Source of the DNA: Tuctoria greenei
Lineage: Eukaryota > Streptophyta > Magnoliopsida > Poales > Poaceae
Length of the DNA stretch: 64,000 bases
Reading direction: 5' to 3'
Assembly: GCA_036927565.1 (NCBI GenBank)
Contig: JAYESD010000003.1
Span: 98,069,591-98,133,590 of the forward strand
Below the pieces are notes generated by a model. It saw nothing but the letters and a program-made list of their open reading frames with translations, was not told where the DNA came from and searched no databases. The position numbers and the translations under genes are program-made. Every line of letters begins with the position of its first letter. The first letter of the stretch is position 1. This document shows positions 45,221 to 57,816 of the stretch, piece after piece.

Positions 45221-46483
45221 ATGGTGCACACTCGCACAACATACAAGGTTGGTGTTTCAAGTCAGGGAGGGGATGACTCCCAAGAGCCGGAAGAGCCGGC
45301 GCAACAGCCACCTCCATCTCCGCTTACAATGGCAGGTGATATCGCAGCGATGCTGGGTTCGCGCGACGAGCGGACCGAACTGCTGCGAACCCTCGTGCAG
45401 ATTACGTCCAATCAAGGGGGACGTCAAGCCGAAGGCAATCATCAACCTCAGCAAACAACATATCAAGAATTCTTGGCGACTGCACCCCCTGTGTTCAGTG
45501 GTGATGGTGAACCTCTAGATGCGGTCTATTGGCTCCGCACCAATGAAGCTATGTTCGGACTGCTGCAGTGCAGTGACCCTATGAAGGTTTTACATGCGGC
45601 ACAACAACAACATGGCATCGCTGGTGCTTGGTGGGCGAACCACATTGCCTCCTTGGCTGCCAGACAGCAAGTAACTTGGACAGAGTTCCGTAAGGCATTC
45701 CATGCCTATCATGTTCCTCCTGCCACTGTGAGAAGGAAGCTTCAGGAATTTCTTGATTTGAAGCAAGGAGAAAGAAGTGCTCAAGAATACTCCAAAGTAT
45801 TTGTTAATCTAGTGCAATATGCGTCGGAGTATGTTAGTACGGAGGATCAGAAGCGAGAGTACTTCTATCGGGGTCTAAGCCCCATGTTGAAAGAAAAGCT
45901 TGCATTGCTCAATCATGGCTCATTAAACGCTATGCTTAATGCCGCGATTATGCAAGAGGATGCCACACGTGAGCGGATCGCGGAGGAGTCAAAGAAGAGA
46001 CTTGCTGTGCAGGACAGCACACATAATGTTCCTCGGAAATACCGTATGGTGTACCGATCACCGTCCGGTCAGATATGGCAGCCGGCTGCACAACCGAGTT
46101 CGTATCGGAGTCGGCCGTTTGAAGTATCAGATTTCCAACCAGCAGTACACCAACAGCAAGAACTGTCCCAAATTGTTCCAGGGACATTTATCTCGCAGCG
46201 AGATGCAGGACAATTTAGCCCTCAAGTCAGTGGGACATTGAATCAGTATAGGTGTTCCACATGTGACCGTGTTGGGCACTATACCAAGGATTGCCCAGAG
46301 AAGCTCTTGAGCAGCAGGCAAGTACCAGTACAACGGTGTATTCAGTCCCGTATTCAACCAGAGAAGATAGCACGGCAAAACCGGAAGTGTTCAACACATA
46401 GCAATCGAGAGTGTTCCGGAGGGAGCACCGGTGTTAGCGGGCATGTTTGCTATCAAAGACATACCCGTCCTCATACTCTTTGA
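45221..46483 (+). CDS. Gyp-1 gag
   Basis: The start is chosen at ATG 45221 (MVHTRTTYK); the frame is open upstream, but gags of this group begin with such a sequence. Retrotransposon gag domain at about residues 85-260 (AWWANHIASLAARQQVTWTEFRKAF, LKQGERSAQEYSKVFVNL, YFYRGLSPMLKEKL). Zinc knuckle CSTCDRVGHYTKDC near residue 345 (C-X2-C-X4-H-X4-C). Forms the virus-like particle and packages RNA. The frame ends at 46483; protease follows in the +1 frame, overlapping by about 50 bp. Confidence 0.9.
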   Translation: MVHTRTTYKVGVSSQGGDDSQEPEEPAQQPPPSPLTMAGDIAAMLGSRDERTELLRTLVQITSNQGGRQAEGNHQPQQTTYQEFLATAPPVFSGDGEPLDAVYWLRTNEAMFGLLQCSDPMKVLHAAQQQHGIAGAWWANHIASLAARQQVTWTEFRKAFHAYHVPPATVRRKLQEFLDLKQGERSAQEYSKVFVNLVQYASEYVSTEDQKREYFYRGLSPMLKEKLALLNHGSLNAMLNAAIMQEDATRERIAEESKKRLAVQDSTHNVPRKYRMVYRSPSGQIWQPAAQPSSYRSRPFEVSDFQPAVHQQQELSQIVPGTFISQRDAGQFSPQVSGTLNQYRCSTCDRVGHYTKDCPEKLLSSRQVPVQRCIQSRIQPEKIARQNRKCSTHSNRECSGGSTGVSGHVCYQRHTRPHTL

Positions 46484-49400
46484 TTCCGGTGCTACCCACA
46501 ATTTTATCAGTAAATCATGTGTGGATCAACACCAATTATCCACCAATACTCCCAAGAAAAGTTATCTTATAAGCTCACCAGGTGGAAGTATCTCGACTAG
46601 TCAGATTGTTCCCCGAGCAGCTTTATGTTTGGGGGGCAAGATATATCCGACGTCGCTGATTATATTGGATGAACTGGAGATCGACGTAATATTGGGAATG
46701 TCATGGTTGAACCATCACGGTGTTGTTCTTAATATTGGTACCCGGACTATCCAAATTGACTTTCCGATGCACGGACTACACAAGCTGTTTTTGGACAGTT
46801 TGGAGCAGGACAATGCAGCTGCATATAACACAGAAGCAACTAAAATTGAAGATATTCCGGTGGTCCGTGAGTATCCCAATGTGTTTCCTGATGATTTACT
46901 GGGCATGCCGCCCGAGCGTGACGTTGTTGAGTTCAAGATTGAACTTGTGCCGGGAACCACACCAATCTCTCGAAGACCGTACTGAATGGCGTCTAATGAG
47001 CTAGCGGAATTAAAGGAGCATTTAAAGGACCTTTTGGACAAGGGTTTTATTCGCCAAAGATCGTCACCCTGGGGCTGCTCGGCGCTGTTTGTCAAGAAGA
47101 AGGATGAAACATTGCGGTTATGCGTGGATTATCAAACGCTCAACGCCGTGGCTATAAAGAACAAGTACCTGCTGCCCCGCATCGACATTTTATTCGATCA
47201 ACTTGTTGGTGCGTGGGTGTTCTCAAAGATGGATCTTCGGTCCGGATATCTTCAAATCAAAATCCGATCGGAGGATATACCGAAAACGGCATTCTCGACG
47301 AGATACGGATTATACGAGTATCTTGTCATGTCTTTTGGTCTGACCAACGCTCCGGCTCACTTTATGTATCTCATGAATTCGGTATTCATGCCGGAGTTGG
47401 ACAAATTAGTCGTGGTATTCATCGATGACATATTGGTTTATTCCAAGTCAGAGGAAGAGCATGCTGAACATTTGCATATTTAGTTGCAACGGTTGAGAGA
47501 TCAAAGTTATACACAAAATTCAGCAAGTGTGAATTCTAGATCAGCCAAGTGCCATTATTGGGACACATAATTTCAGCTGAGGGCATCGCTGTGGACCCAA
47601 ATAAAATTGTTCAAGTACTCAAATGGCAATCTCTGAAGTCAGTACATGAAGTCCGAAGTTTCCTCAGTTTAGTGGGATATTATTGGAGGTTCATCCCGAG
47701 CTTCTCAAAAATCGCTAAACCGATGACGGAGCTGCTAAAAAAGGGAACCAAATATATTTGGAGTTCAGCTTGTGAAGAAGCGTTCAAGACATTAGTACAT
47801 CACCTTACAACAGCCCCGGTTCTTGCTCAGCCGGACACGACAAAACCGTTTGATGTTTATTGCGATGCATCTGGCATCGGACTTGGCTGTGTTCTTATGC
47901 AAGAAGGATGTGTGGTCGCATATGGATCTCGCCAACTCCGAAACCGTGAGCAGCACTATCCGACTCACGACCTTGAGCTCGCTGACGTGGTATTGGCATT
48001 AAAAATGTGGAGGCATTACTTGCATGGAAATCTTGTACACCTCTACACCGACCACAAGAGTTTGAAATATATTTTCACACAGAAGGAGCTGAATATGAGA
48101 CAAAGAAGGTGGTTAGAGCTGATCAAAGATTACAAAATTGAAATTCACTACCACCCCGGTAAAGCGAACGTGGTTGCCGATGCGCTTAGTCAGAAAGCCC
48201 ATGTCCACAACATCACCATGGCTGAAATGGAAGATGGGGAACTAAGTCTGTTTGTGATTCCATATGGGGCTCTAAATAATCTTGCTCTCATTCCCACCAT
48301 CCGAGAGGAAATTATTAAAGCCCAGAAGAAGGACAAGGGCATGTCACACATACGAGAAAGAGTGGACAGCGGGGAAGTAAAATGTTTCTGGAAAGATGAT
48401 CACGGTACATTATGGTTCAAGGAACGTATAGTTGTACCCCGAGATGTTAAGCTCCGGAAGAAAATATTGGATGAAGCTCACATGTCAAAATTTTCTATTC
48501 ATCCGGGCAGCAATAAAATGTATCAACATTTAAAGACCAAGTTTTGGTGGACACGGATGAAGCGAGAAATAGCAAAGTACATATCCGAGTGTGATTTGTG
48601 TCGGCGAGTGAAGGCCGACCATATGAACAAAGCGGGACAGCTGCAACCGCTGAATATTCCGGCATGGAAAAGGGAGGATGTGAGTATGGATTTCATAGTC
48701 GGATTGCCACTCACATTCCAAAAGCATGATTTGATTTGGGTGATAGTCGACCGACTAACCAAATCAGCACTCTTAATTCCGGTAAATGTCGGATTCAATG
48801 CAAAGAAATATGCGGAGTTATACATATCAAGAATCGTGTGCCTACACGGCATTCCTCGCACGACTATTTCAGATAGAGGCTCGCTGTTCGTTGCTCGTTT
48901 CTGGGAGCCACTGCACGCCTTGTTGGGTACTAAACTGATTAGAAGCTCCGCATATCACCCCCAGACCAATGGACAGACTGAGAGGGTGAACCAGGTCCTT
49001 GAAGACATGTTGCGTGCATGTGCCATCCACCACGGTAAAAATTGGGACGATCATTTTCCATTGGTGGAATTCTCGTACAACAACGGTTATCAAGCGAGTA
49101 TCAAGATGGCACCATATGAAGCTCTCTATGGCCGAAAATGTCGCACCCCACAGAATTGGTGTGAGTCCGGCGAAAGTGTGACATTCGGGATTGATTGAGT
49201 CAACGAAGCTGAGGAACAAGTTAGGATCATTCAAGCAAATCTAAGAGCGGCTCAATCTCGGCAGAAGGCTTATGCGGACCAGTGGCGTCGACCACTGTAC
49301 TTTGATGTCAGGGATCATGTGTACCTCCGCATGTCTCCAATGAAAGGAATTCACCGGTTCGGAGTAAAAGGAAAGCTAGCTCCCCGATTTATTGGCCCAT

Positions 49401-49738
49401 TTGCTATTATAGAGAAGTGCGGACCTGTGGCTTTTCGATTGGAATTACCGGCATCTCTCACTGGTATATACGACATTTTCCATGTATCTCAGCTCCAGAA
49501 ATGTCTCAAGTTCACAGCTGCAGTCCACACCGATGAAATCGGCGAATTGCACCCGGATTTGACGTACTCCGTACATTTGGTTCAGATTCTCGACGGGAAG
49601 ACTCGAACAACGCGGAACCGTATGCTGTGGTTCTATAAAGTGTTATGGAGCAACCATACTTTTGAAGAAGCGACTTGGGAATCCGAAGAATATCTCCGCT
49701 CCAACTATCCGGATTTCTTATCGTTTCACATACGGTAA
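46431..49738 (+). pseudogene. Gyp-1 pol (protease, RT, RNase H, integrase, chromodomain-like end), broken
   Basis: Protease at 46431-46700 (LFDSGATHNFIS). RT linker ends at a TGA at 46983-46985 in the conserved RRPYRM motif (Arg codon lost). RT continues 46986-47483 with VVFIDDILVYS; a TAG at 47481-47483 and a frameshift before 47549 follow. RNase H at 47790-48190 (YCDASGIGLG, DLELADVV, TDHKSLKYIF, VADALS). Integrase at 48470-49190: zinc finger residues H...H...CDLC, core acids in MDFIVGL, ISDRGS and GQTERVNQ. A TGA at 49196-49198 separates the C-terminal part (to 49738), with KLAPRFIGPF and a chromodomain-like end (FEEATWESEEYL). Inactive as one polyprotein. Confidence 0.92.
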
Positions 49739-49788
49739 TTTCTCTCCTACTTTCGCCTCTTCATTGTAATCTCGGGACGTGATTCTTT

Positions 49789-49803
49789 TAAAGAGGGGGG
49801 GAA
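49789..49803 (+). other. Gyp-1 polypurine tract
   Basis: aaagagggggggaa immediately before the 3' LTR; primer for plus-strand synthesis. Confidence 0.9.
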
Positions 49804-52800
49804 TGTAAAAGCCCTAATTTCCATAATTCAAATTCAGTTAGGACAAAATTTTTGAATGACAAAAAGCATTAAAAAGGAATTGAGAAAAACAAATTAATTC
49901 AAACTCCAAATGAGGAAATTCAAAATAATAAACTTAGCTACTGTTTAAATAAATTTAACATGAAGATTTGAGTTGACCAATGGATTCCAAATATTCCAAA
50001 TAGGATCCCTGCAAAGTTTCATAATTTTTGAAGCAAGTTTGCTATTTAATTAAATAGCTTCATTAAATTCAACTCAAATTCAAAATTATATATGAATTTA
50101 AATGAAACTCTGTCAAATCAACTATGGGAATTAAAAATAAAATTCTATATGATTAATACAGCAATCCCACAAATATATAGCAAATTTTGGAATGAATTAG
50201 CTGGCAGAATTATGGGGCAAGGATGAGGATGAGGTGGGACCCACTTGTCATCCAAAGCAAAGTGCTGTTTTGGCTCTCCAAGTGACACCACATTGCATGC
50301 AAAGTCCAGGCAGCTGCTTGCACTGTTGTGGCCGACTCCAGATGCCCCCAGCTCGCCCTGGCCTCCTACTTATAACCTCTCCATGTCTCTGGCTTGCTCT
50401 TTCTTCACCTTGAAATCTCCAGCACCATTTTCACTTCTCTCCCGATTCCTTCTCCGTCCAGCCGATTTGCAGCAAAGGTACTCCGTGTTAAGCACTTTTC
50501 TTCACCTCTCCTCACTCCCCAACCTCTTGCACAGCCTTGTGATAAAGTTCTTGCACAGCTAGGCCATCCCCGAAGCTGTTAACTTTGAAACTGAGGCCGT
50601 CGGAAATCTCCCCTATTTTGCCGCGCCTCTACTCATCGTAGACCCGAGGATACGGCCATCATCTCGTCTTGGTCCTAGAAGGAAAAAGGTTCATCTACTC
50701 ATGTTTTAGCTGCTCGTAAAGTTTCAGCCCATGCCATGCCTCCTAGCCCCCGTATTTTCTTTTCTCCCGATGAACTTCGGTTATGAGTAGAGTTGCTTCG
50801 CATGTGAAATTCCTTCTATACAGTTAATTATTCCTTGTGCACCCTTGCTATGTTGTTCTATATGGCCAGGCGCATCACCTCGAATAGGAGTCATCGAGTT
50901 TGATCGGGTATTCACACCAAAATCCCATTTTTCCCCAACTGCGGATTTTTTCCCTCCTCGGTCCGTAGTCGCCACCAGTTTCCAAGCCTTTTCTCTCCCT
51001 CTTATGACCAGATTCTTGTTCCGCATGTTTCCATGAATCTTCCCAAGGTCTTCCCGATCAGTTTCACCCACCGTAGGGCTCTGCTGACATGGCTGAAACC
51101 CTAATCGCCGCCGCCGCAGTCGCACAAGCCTTTCCGGCCATCCCCGGCGTGCGCTGACCCCACCGGCATGCTCAACACCTCGATATAGGGTTAGGTGGCG
51201 AGTTTGGCCAGGAGACATGCCGTGGACCGATGAGCAGCGAGAGCTCTAGCGAGGTGCCGCCGCGGTCGCGTGCCTGGCGGGAGGTAGACGACAACCCCGT
51301 GGGGCCCCGTCGTCAGTGGAACCGCAGCGCGCGCCCGGATCAGCTGCAGCTCGGGGATCTTTTGTGACCACACGGTTAACCCAGTAACCCTCCATGTTAC
51401 AGCCAGCGATTGTTCCATTTTAAACCCGTGGACCCCCTGGATTATTCAAACAATTCCCATTTGAATTTTATTCCAGATTTTGCCCCAACTTGGAAAATCT
51501 ATAACTCCTAGGATACTTTTCCAATAATTCCCAAATAAATTTTGATAGAACCAGCATGAAGAGTAATTTCCTGTGGTGCACTTGGATTTATTTTGATGTC
51601 CATATGTATTTCTCCATAATTCAAATAAGAAAAATGCTTATAGAATTAATTCCTATAGTTCTTCTCTTTCGAAAAATACCAATTTTTTCCTGAACCTTCA
51701 TTTGAATATCCTTGAACTCCCGTAAAAATTTCCGGGTCATTAGACTTCATTTACATGGTCTGATCACCTGTGTATTCTTCATGCACATAAAAATAGCCAA
51801 ATTCACTTAGAAATTATACAGAAACTTGGGCAAACTTCTAAATTGAATATCTCTCAGTATAACGCTTAAAAAATTGTCAAACAAACTTTTTTGGTTTTGT
51901 CTTATCCACACTAACCAGAACTACAACCCAATCTTCATGAAAATCCTTAGATTTTCCTGTAGAGCCCTTTAAGGCAAAATCATGTTTGATTTTTATCTGC
52001 TGATTCACTTCATAGAAAAATCTGAAAATTTGCCAAAATATTCCTTAGTAAGTCTCAAAATTCCTGTAAAAATTTCAGCTTCATTGTAAGTTATTAATTT
52101 AGTTCAATCTGAAGATTTTTCTAACTGGTCATGGAATAACCCAAAAATAACAGAAACATTTCAGTAAATTATCCCAACTTGTAAATTCCATATCTCTCAG
52201 TATAATTCTTAGAAAAATATGAAACAAAATTTCCTAGAACCAGTGATACCCTATGTATAAGTTACAACCACTGGTATCCATGATAGACCTCCAAAATTAC
52301 AACCAAAATTCAGAGAAGGCTTTTACTTGTTGGAATTTTATAGACAGCAAGCTTCCTTGAACATATCCAATTTTTGGTCCAGATCTTCCCCACAGTACCT
52401 AGTATCCCCTGTAAAATGTCCTGAACCTTTGGGCTTAAATTAATATACTTAACTGTCTTTCCATTAAACTATATCATAATACCGATATCGATTAACTTGC
52501 ATAATTCTTTGCATATCGATTAGTTGCCGAGCTCAAGAGGACCCCAGAGCTACTTGAAGTCATCCTCTGGAGATTAACTTTGACACCGTCCCGCAACCAG
52601 GCAAGCTCCGGTTTGCATTTAAGCGCTATTACGAAATTTTGATTTGTATCACAAAAGTCTAGGGTGGGTATTGTGCATTAGGGCTAAGGTGATTGAAAAT
52701 CCACTTGCATGACCCAACCCATGGAGTATTTGGATAGTTGTCAAGTCATCATGTAGACTATGCTATGCTAAATGTTGTATAGGATTCGGTAGAAGTCGAG

Positions 52801-54014
52801 TAGTTGGATTCTACTTGCATGGCTAGGACTTTTTCACACGGGATTGGTTCAAAGAGAATGAAGTAGTAATCTGAAAATGAGACCAGGAAGGGGTGTAGGA
52901 TGCAGCAAGACGTGGTCTTGGGTGTGTAGCCCTGCCTATGTCGGTTAAGGACCGATCCGTATGCCGCCCTGCTGAGCAAGTTTGAACTGTATCGGAGTCA
53001 TACTGGATATATGTGGTCCAGGAAACCGATGTACCTTGGGAAGCTTTTGTTGAGACTTTTTCGATTGCCTCAGGCTTTCGGCCACAACACAGTAGATGGA
53101 AGGGTGCACCGTGAGTGGGGATACTATCCTAGACGATTGAATCGATTCAACTTGGGCGGAACCTGAGAGAGGTGGCTGCGCACGATGTCCGTGGAGTGCA
53201 CTGATGTGAGTTCCAGTATGGGCGTACGTGTCATGTATTCCGGGTATCATTGATTTGAATCACCGTCCCTCGCGGTTATGAGTACCAATTGTTCACTGAG
53301 TTGTGACGTAGTTAAATACTTGCACATAAGATGAGAATTGATTGCTGCTGTTATGAACATTATATTATCATGGTATTGCTATGTTGTATGTATTAGTATA
53401 GTGCTCACTAAATTTAATTTCCACCTTGGGCATGCAGCATCGTGATAAAGCGTTTCTTGTTTGATTGTGGAGTTACGATGTTGCCCCGCAGAAGGTTTAA
53501 GCTGCTGCTATAAATCTGAAAATAAGGGCACACATTTAGGCGAGTCCATTATGGAAATCTGACATCCTATGTTTATGTATTTACCCTCATGTAGAGTTTC
53601 ATGTTTAGGTGAGACGGTGAAGTCTTGCTGAGCCTTCATGCTCACAGTTGCTATATAAGTTGTTTTGCAGGTACTAACCTCTATGCTTATGATTATGGTT
53701 GTCTGATGAGACTCGGGACTCTCCGAGTAATATACTCATGTGGGAACCATGCCGCTGCTGTTTGGTTTTCGTGGCTAGTGAGGAGTGTCCGTGAGCTGGA
53801 CAGCTTCTCTTTTGCTTATTAGACTGCAGTACGAGAGTTGTAATCTTATCTTCCGCTGTAGTTTTTTTATAAGCTATTTGTAAACTGAATATCTTTGTAA
53901 ATTTCAGAAAATGATTTATGTAATACGCGTTCCTTTACATGTGTGATGTTGGGTGTCGCATCGCACGGCACCACCCAATGCGATTCCTGTAAAGTGTGGA
54001 CTCCGGTCCTCACA
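49804..54014 (+). repeat. Gyp-1 3' LTR (about 4.21 kb)
   Basis: Begins tgtaaaagccctaatttcc and ends ctccggtcctcaca; collinear with the 5' LTR. Compared with it, a segment near 53100 is shortened by about 20 bp. Confidence 0.93.
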
Positions 54015-54019
54015 GTTAA

Positions 54020-54245
54020 ACTAGAATGTAATCAGATGTTTGGTGCAATCACACAATCAACCATCTTCAGCCATTGGATCGATCCACATTACGGTCGTTG
54101 AATCTTTTTATTTTACCCCCTCCACCACATGGAGGGTTGGTGGTGGTGGAAGGGGTTAAATGAAAAGATGTAATAACCGTAAGTGTAGATCCAATGGATG
54201 AAAATCTTTGATTACACAATTGTACCAAAACTTTAATTGCATATA
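54020..54245. mobile_element. MITE-like inverted repeat next to Gyp-1
   Basis: Arms of about 80 bp (TGTAATCAGATGTTTGGTGCAATC...CCATTGGATC and its diverged inverse GATCCAATGGATGAAA...TTGTACCAAAACTTTAATTGC) around a C/G-rich centre. Gyp-1 inserted at or near its left edge. Confidence 0.55.
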
Positions 54246-54740
54246 GGGCTGTCAACGAGTCGAACTCGAGCGAGCTTGTCTTTCTGAGGTTGAGTTTGAT
54301 AGAACACCGAGTCGATCTCGAGTCGAGCCAAGAATTCATGTATATACAATAGAATCTCTTAAATTTAGGTTCACAACTAATTAATGGAGTAGGAAGGTGG
54401 ACGATGTTGCACATTATTTGTTTCTATCATATATAAAAATTGGGTCCCATAAAACATTTTTAATAGAATTATATAGTTTAGTTATTTATACGTACATATC
54501 ATAGATGGCAACAATAAATGAGCTTACTCAAGTTTTTCGAGCTTGAGCTCATCAAGCTCGCAAGCTCAAGCTTGGGTCGTTTAGAATTGGCACAATACTC
54601 AACTTCGTCATCAAACTTTCAATCAAAGCTCAGTTTGGACCTTGAACTTTCAAATGGGTCAATTATTTAGTCCATCAACTTCACACAACCGTTTCCATTC
54701 ATCCTTAGTCTGAGGTTGACATCCACATTGGCATACCACA
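54246..54740. other. Spacer with GAGCTTG/CAAGCTC-rich sequence
   Basis: gggctgtcaacgagtcgaactcgagcgagc at 54247 and ttttcgagcttgagctcatcaagctc near 54535 are partly inverted, suggesting another decayed non-autonomous element. No gene. Confidence 0.4.
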
Positions 54741-57700
54741 TGTCACGCCCGATCATCGTAAAGATGAACAGACGCTAACCACATGTACGCCAGGATCAGT
54801 TGAATCGTACATGCATTGACGAAAGTGAAATACCATTACATTGCCATGTTCGAAATACATAAATAGTCTTACAGTACGACCCGAAGGTCTACAAATACAC
54901 TACACAAATATTTACATCACTAAACAGTTCAACACTACGGAAAGCAAGATAGATAAGCGGGCTTCGTCTCCACAGGCAGCCGTTGCGCGTGAGGTCGCCA
55001 GCCTAGACCAAGTCCTCCGGGTTGACGTAGAAGTCCTCCGGTGCAGCTTCCTCTTCTTCATACTCTAAAGGAGAATTTAAACGCTTGAGTACATAGAGTA
55101 CTCAGCAAGTGCGGGAAGAGAATGACATGATTGGCTAGAGCAAGGAAAGGCCAAATATGGCTTAGCACTATGCTTAGAACCTATCCTTAGCTTCCAATTA
55201 TCAATATCATAATTCAATAAATAATCAACACATGATTAATGATAATGAAAGTACTTGAACCATAATGAACCATCATTTCCCAACCATAGACTAATTATGA
55301 ACTGGCCCCAAGCCGCTCTTGTCCGTGAGCACGGCTGTCATGACAGTTTTACCAAATCTCTGCAGAGAGTGTACCCTTTCCCCACAAGCAGTGATTTCAT
55401 CCCCTGTTGCCAGGTGGACTAAGTGAACCTCCCTGATTGCCCGTGGTAGCCAACCACATTACACACTTCCTTTGGTGTGAGGCCAGGAGATCACAACATG
55501 GTCTTTACAAAGGTACTCCCGATTAGTGCTAGCCCTCTAAGGTTTCCACCACTGGAGATCCTCGGAGTAACCCTCCGCCCCAGAGCCCCCTCTTGAGCCT
55601 TGCGGTTCCAAGAGCGGATCACCCGACTCATTCCCCGCACCATCCAACCACTAGCAGTTCATCGGGAGAAACCTAATTAATTGACCAAGCTGCCCCATCT
55701 CAGTCTCGTGGTGGTACTATAAAGCTTAGTGGCTTCCTCCATAAACCGGTCCTTAGAATCCGGTGGTAACAAACCCCAATCCCGGGTCTCGTGCAAAATG
55801 CACCATACCAAAGCTAACCAACCACCAGATTCCTATCCACTATCATTATGTATATCCATCACCAATTTAAAGTAATCATAAAGTTTAGCATAGAACATTG
55901 GTATGTAATCCCAATCCCAACATCTAAGCATGGCTAAGCATAAATAAAGCCTATCTACTTCCCACCCCATTTCAGGTAACAAGGAATGGTAAGGAACAGG
56001 GCATGTAAACATGAAGTAGGACATCAAATTAATTAGCATGCAACTAACTAAATTCCTAAAATAGGCACAAGATGGTCAAGGGCACTTGCCTTCGTTGGAG
56101 ACTTGAGAATTGACGAAGTCTTGGTCTTGGAAGTTGAGGTTAGGGTCGTAGAACGACTCTAGATATATGCCCAAGCAATGGCGAGAATAGAATAAAGCTA
56201 AATAAGTAAAGGCACGCAAAACAATACATCACACATACACACAAGCACAAAATTCTACACTAATGCGTCCCTACGAGGTATTTATCACTAAACATGGCCA
56301 AAGTATGCATTTTATACTTTTCCAAGAATTTTGGGATTTTATTATAGCCTAAAACCAATTTTATTGAATTTTCTATAGCAAAAATGTATTTTAAAACCTT
56401 TATAATAATTAATCCAGGGACCAAATATATTTTATCTGAACTCTACAATTAATTCACAGCATAAAATAATTTATAAACATTTTTCATAGCATTCCTACAC
56501 TTATTCATCATTTTTATCTAATTTCTATACCTTAAATACAATTAAAAACCCTATTCAGCAAATAAATAAAAGTCCAGGGGTTAATTAAATAGTTTTCTAC
56601 ACTGTACAGGGCCTAAATATACTATTCTACCAAATTACAGGGGTTAGAATGCTTAATTAAATGATTAAAACCAATTTTTAGGGTTCCAGGGGCTAGTCTG
56701 TGATTTCTGGGGGCTAGACTCAAATTACAGAGAAGCTCCGGGGGTAGCAACGAAGTTTCCAGGGGCCTGGGTGTAAATGCAGAGGCGGGAAAGGGGATTT
56801 GAATGTGGGCCGTTGGATCCGAAGCGAACGGCCCGGATTTTATTATGCCGAACCGTTACGGCCTTCTAATCGTGGCCGTAGGGGTGAAACCGATGGCCCA
56901 GATTGGGCCACGTCGTCCCCGGCGACGTCGGCGGCGCCCGGCGCGGCGGCGCTGGTCGCCCGCGACGGCGAGCTCGCCGGAGACGGCCAACACGGCGAAA
57001 ACGCCACTGATTCTAAGCGCCAAGTACACAGAACGGAAGAGGAGAGGATGAGGAGCATACCTAGGGGGGTTGCTAGGTCCGAAGTTGGCCGGAGAGGGGT
57101 CGGCGGCGAGAGGGGCGGTGGTTGGCGTCGGTGCACGTCGGATCCGGCGATCCTCCGGCGATCTCCCCACGCAGACTTGCCTGGCGTGTTCCTGGTGACA
57201 CGGCGACGAGGTTAGCGGGGTAGATGAGGTGTTGCAACCGTCGGTTAGCCGGGAACGCGCGAGACAGACCTGGGGACGGCGAGGCTAGGGTTATGGCGCG
57301 GGGAAGGGGAAAATGAGGGAGACGGCGAGGTTTTAAGGAGCAGGGGGGGTGCGGTGGTTGTAGGCGCGTGCGAAGAGGGGTTCCCCCGGGTGGTTTTCGT
57401 CGTGGTCGAGGTGGTTGAAGAGGGGCGCGCGAAGTGGGCGCGGGGTGGCGGTTTCATGCGCGGCGCGGGAAGGAAGAGAGGTGGGGGACGGCGCCGACAT
57501 GCGGGCCCCGCCCGGCAGAGAGAGGGAGAGAGGGGAGGGCGCAGTGGGCTGGCGGGGGAGGGAGGAAATTGGGCCAGGGGGAGGGAATTCGGCCCAAAGG
57601 GGTTTTAATTTCCTTTTCTTTTTCTTTTCTATTCATTTCTTTTTGATTTTGAATTCAAATTCAATTTGAACCGTTTGCTACTCGTTTAGACACCAAAAAT

Positions 57701-57770
57701 TCACAAGAAAATGCATGCTACAATGATCAAGGTTTGAGCAAATTCTTGTACATAAAATGTAGGTGTTACA
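54741..57770 (-). repeat. Gyp-2 3' LTR (3030 bp)
   Basis: Bounded by tgtcacgccc (left) and aggtgttaca (right); TG...CA on the minus strand. The region 56880-57600 is strongly GC-rich, contrasting with the AT-rich 56280-56660. The short frames there are not supported as genes. Confidence 0.93.
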
Positions 57771-57790
57771 ACTCTACCCCCCTTAAAAGG
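57771..57790 (-). other. Gyp-2 polypurine tract
   Basis: On the minus strand TTAAGGGGGGTAGAGT directly precedes the 3' LTR. Confidence 0.88.
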
Positions 57791-57816
57791 AATCTCGCCC
57801 TCGAGATTCGGACGCT

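Larger units (their letters stand above)
39083..54019 (+). mobile_element. Complete Ty3/gypsy retrotransposon (Gyp-1), pol broken
   Basis: The element spans 39088-54014 and is flanked by the 5-bp duplication GTTAA (39083-39087, 54015-54019). LTRs of about 4.2 kb start TG and end CA. The order protease, reverse transcriptase, RNase H, integrase is that of gypsy elements. Internal region 43321-49803. The two LTRs differ by many substitutions and small indels, so the insertion is not recent. Its three internal stop codons and frame changes mean it cannot move without help. Long LTRs of this size occur in some grass gypsy families; I do not assign a name. Confidence 0.95.

Noticed and set aside
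56799..57669. Frames of 70-138 codons in GC-rich DNA
   Set aside because: They lie inside the Gyp-2 LTR and result from base composition.
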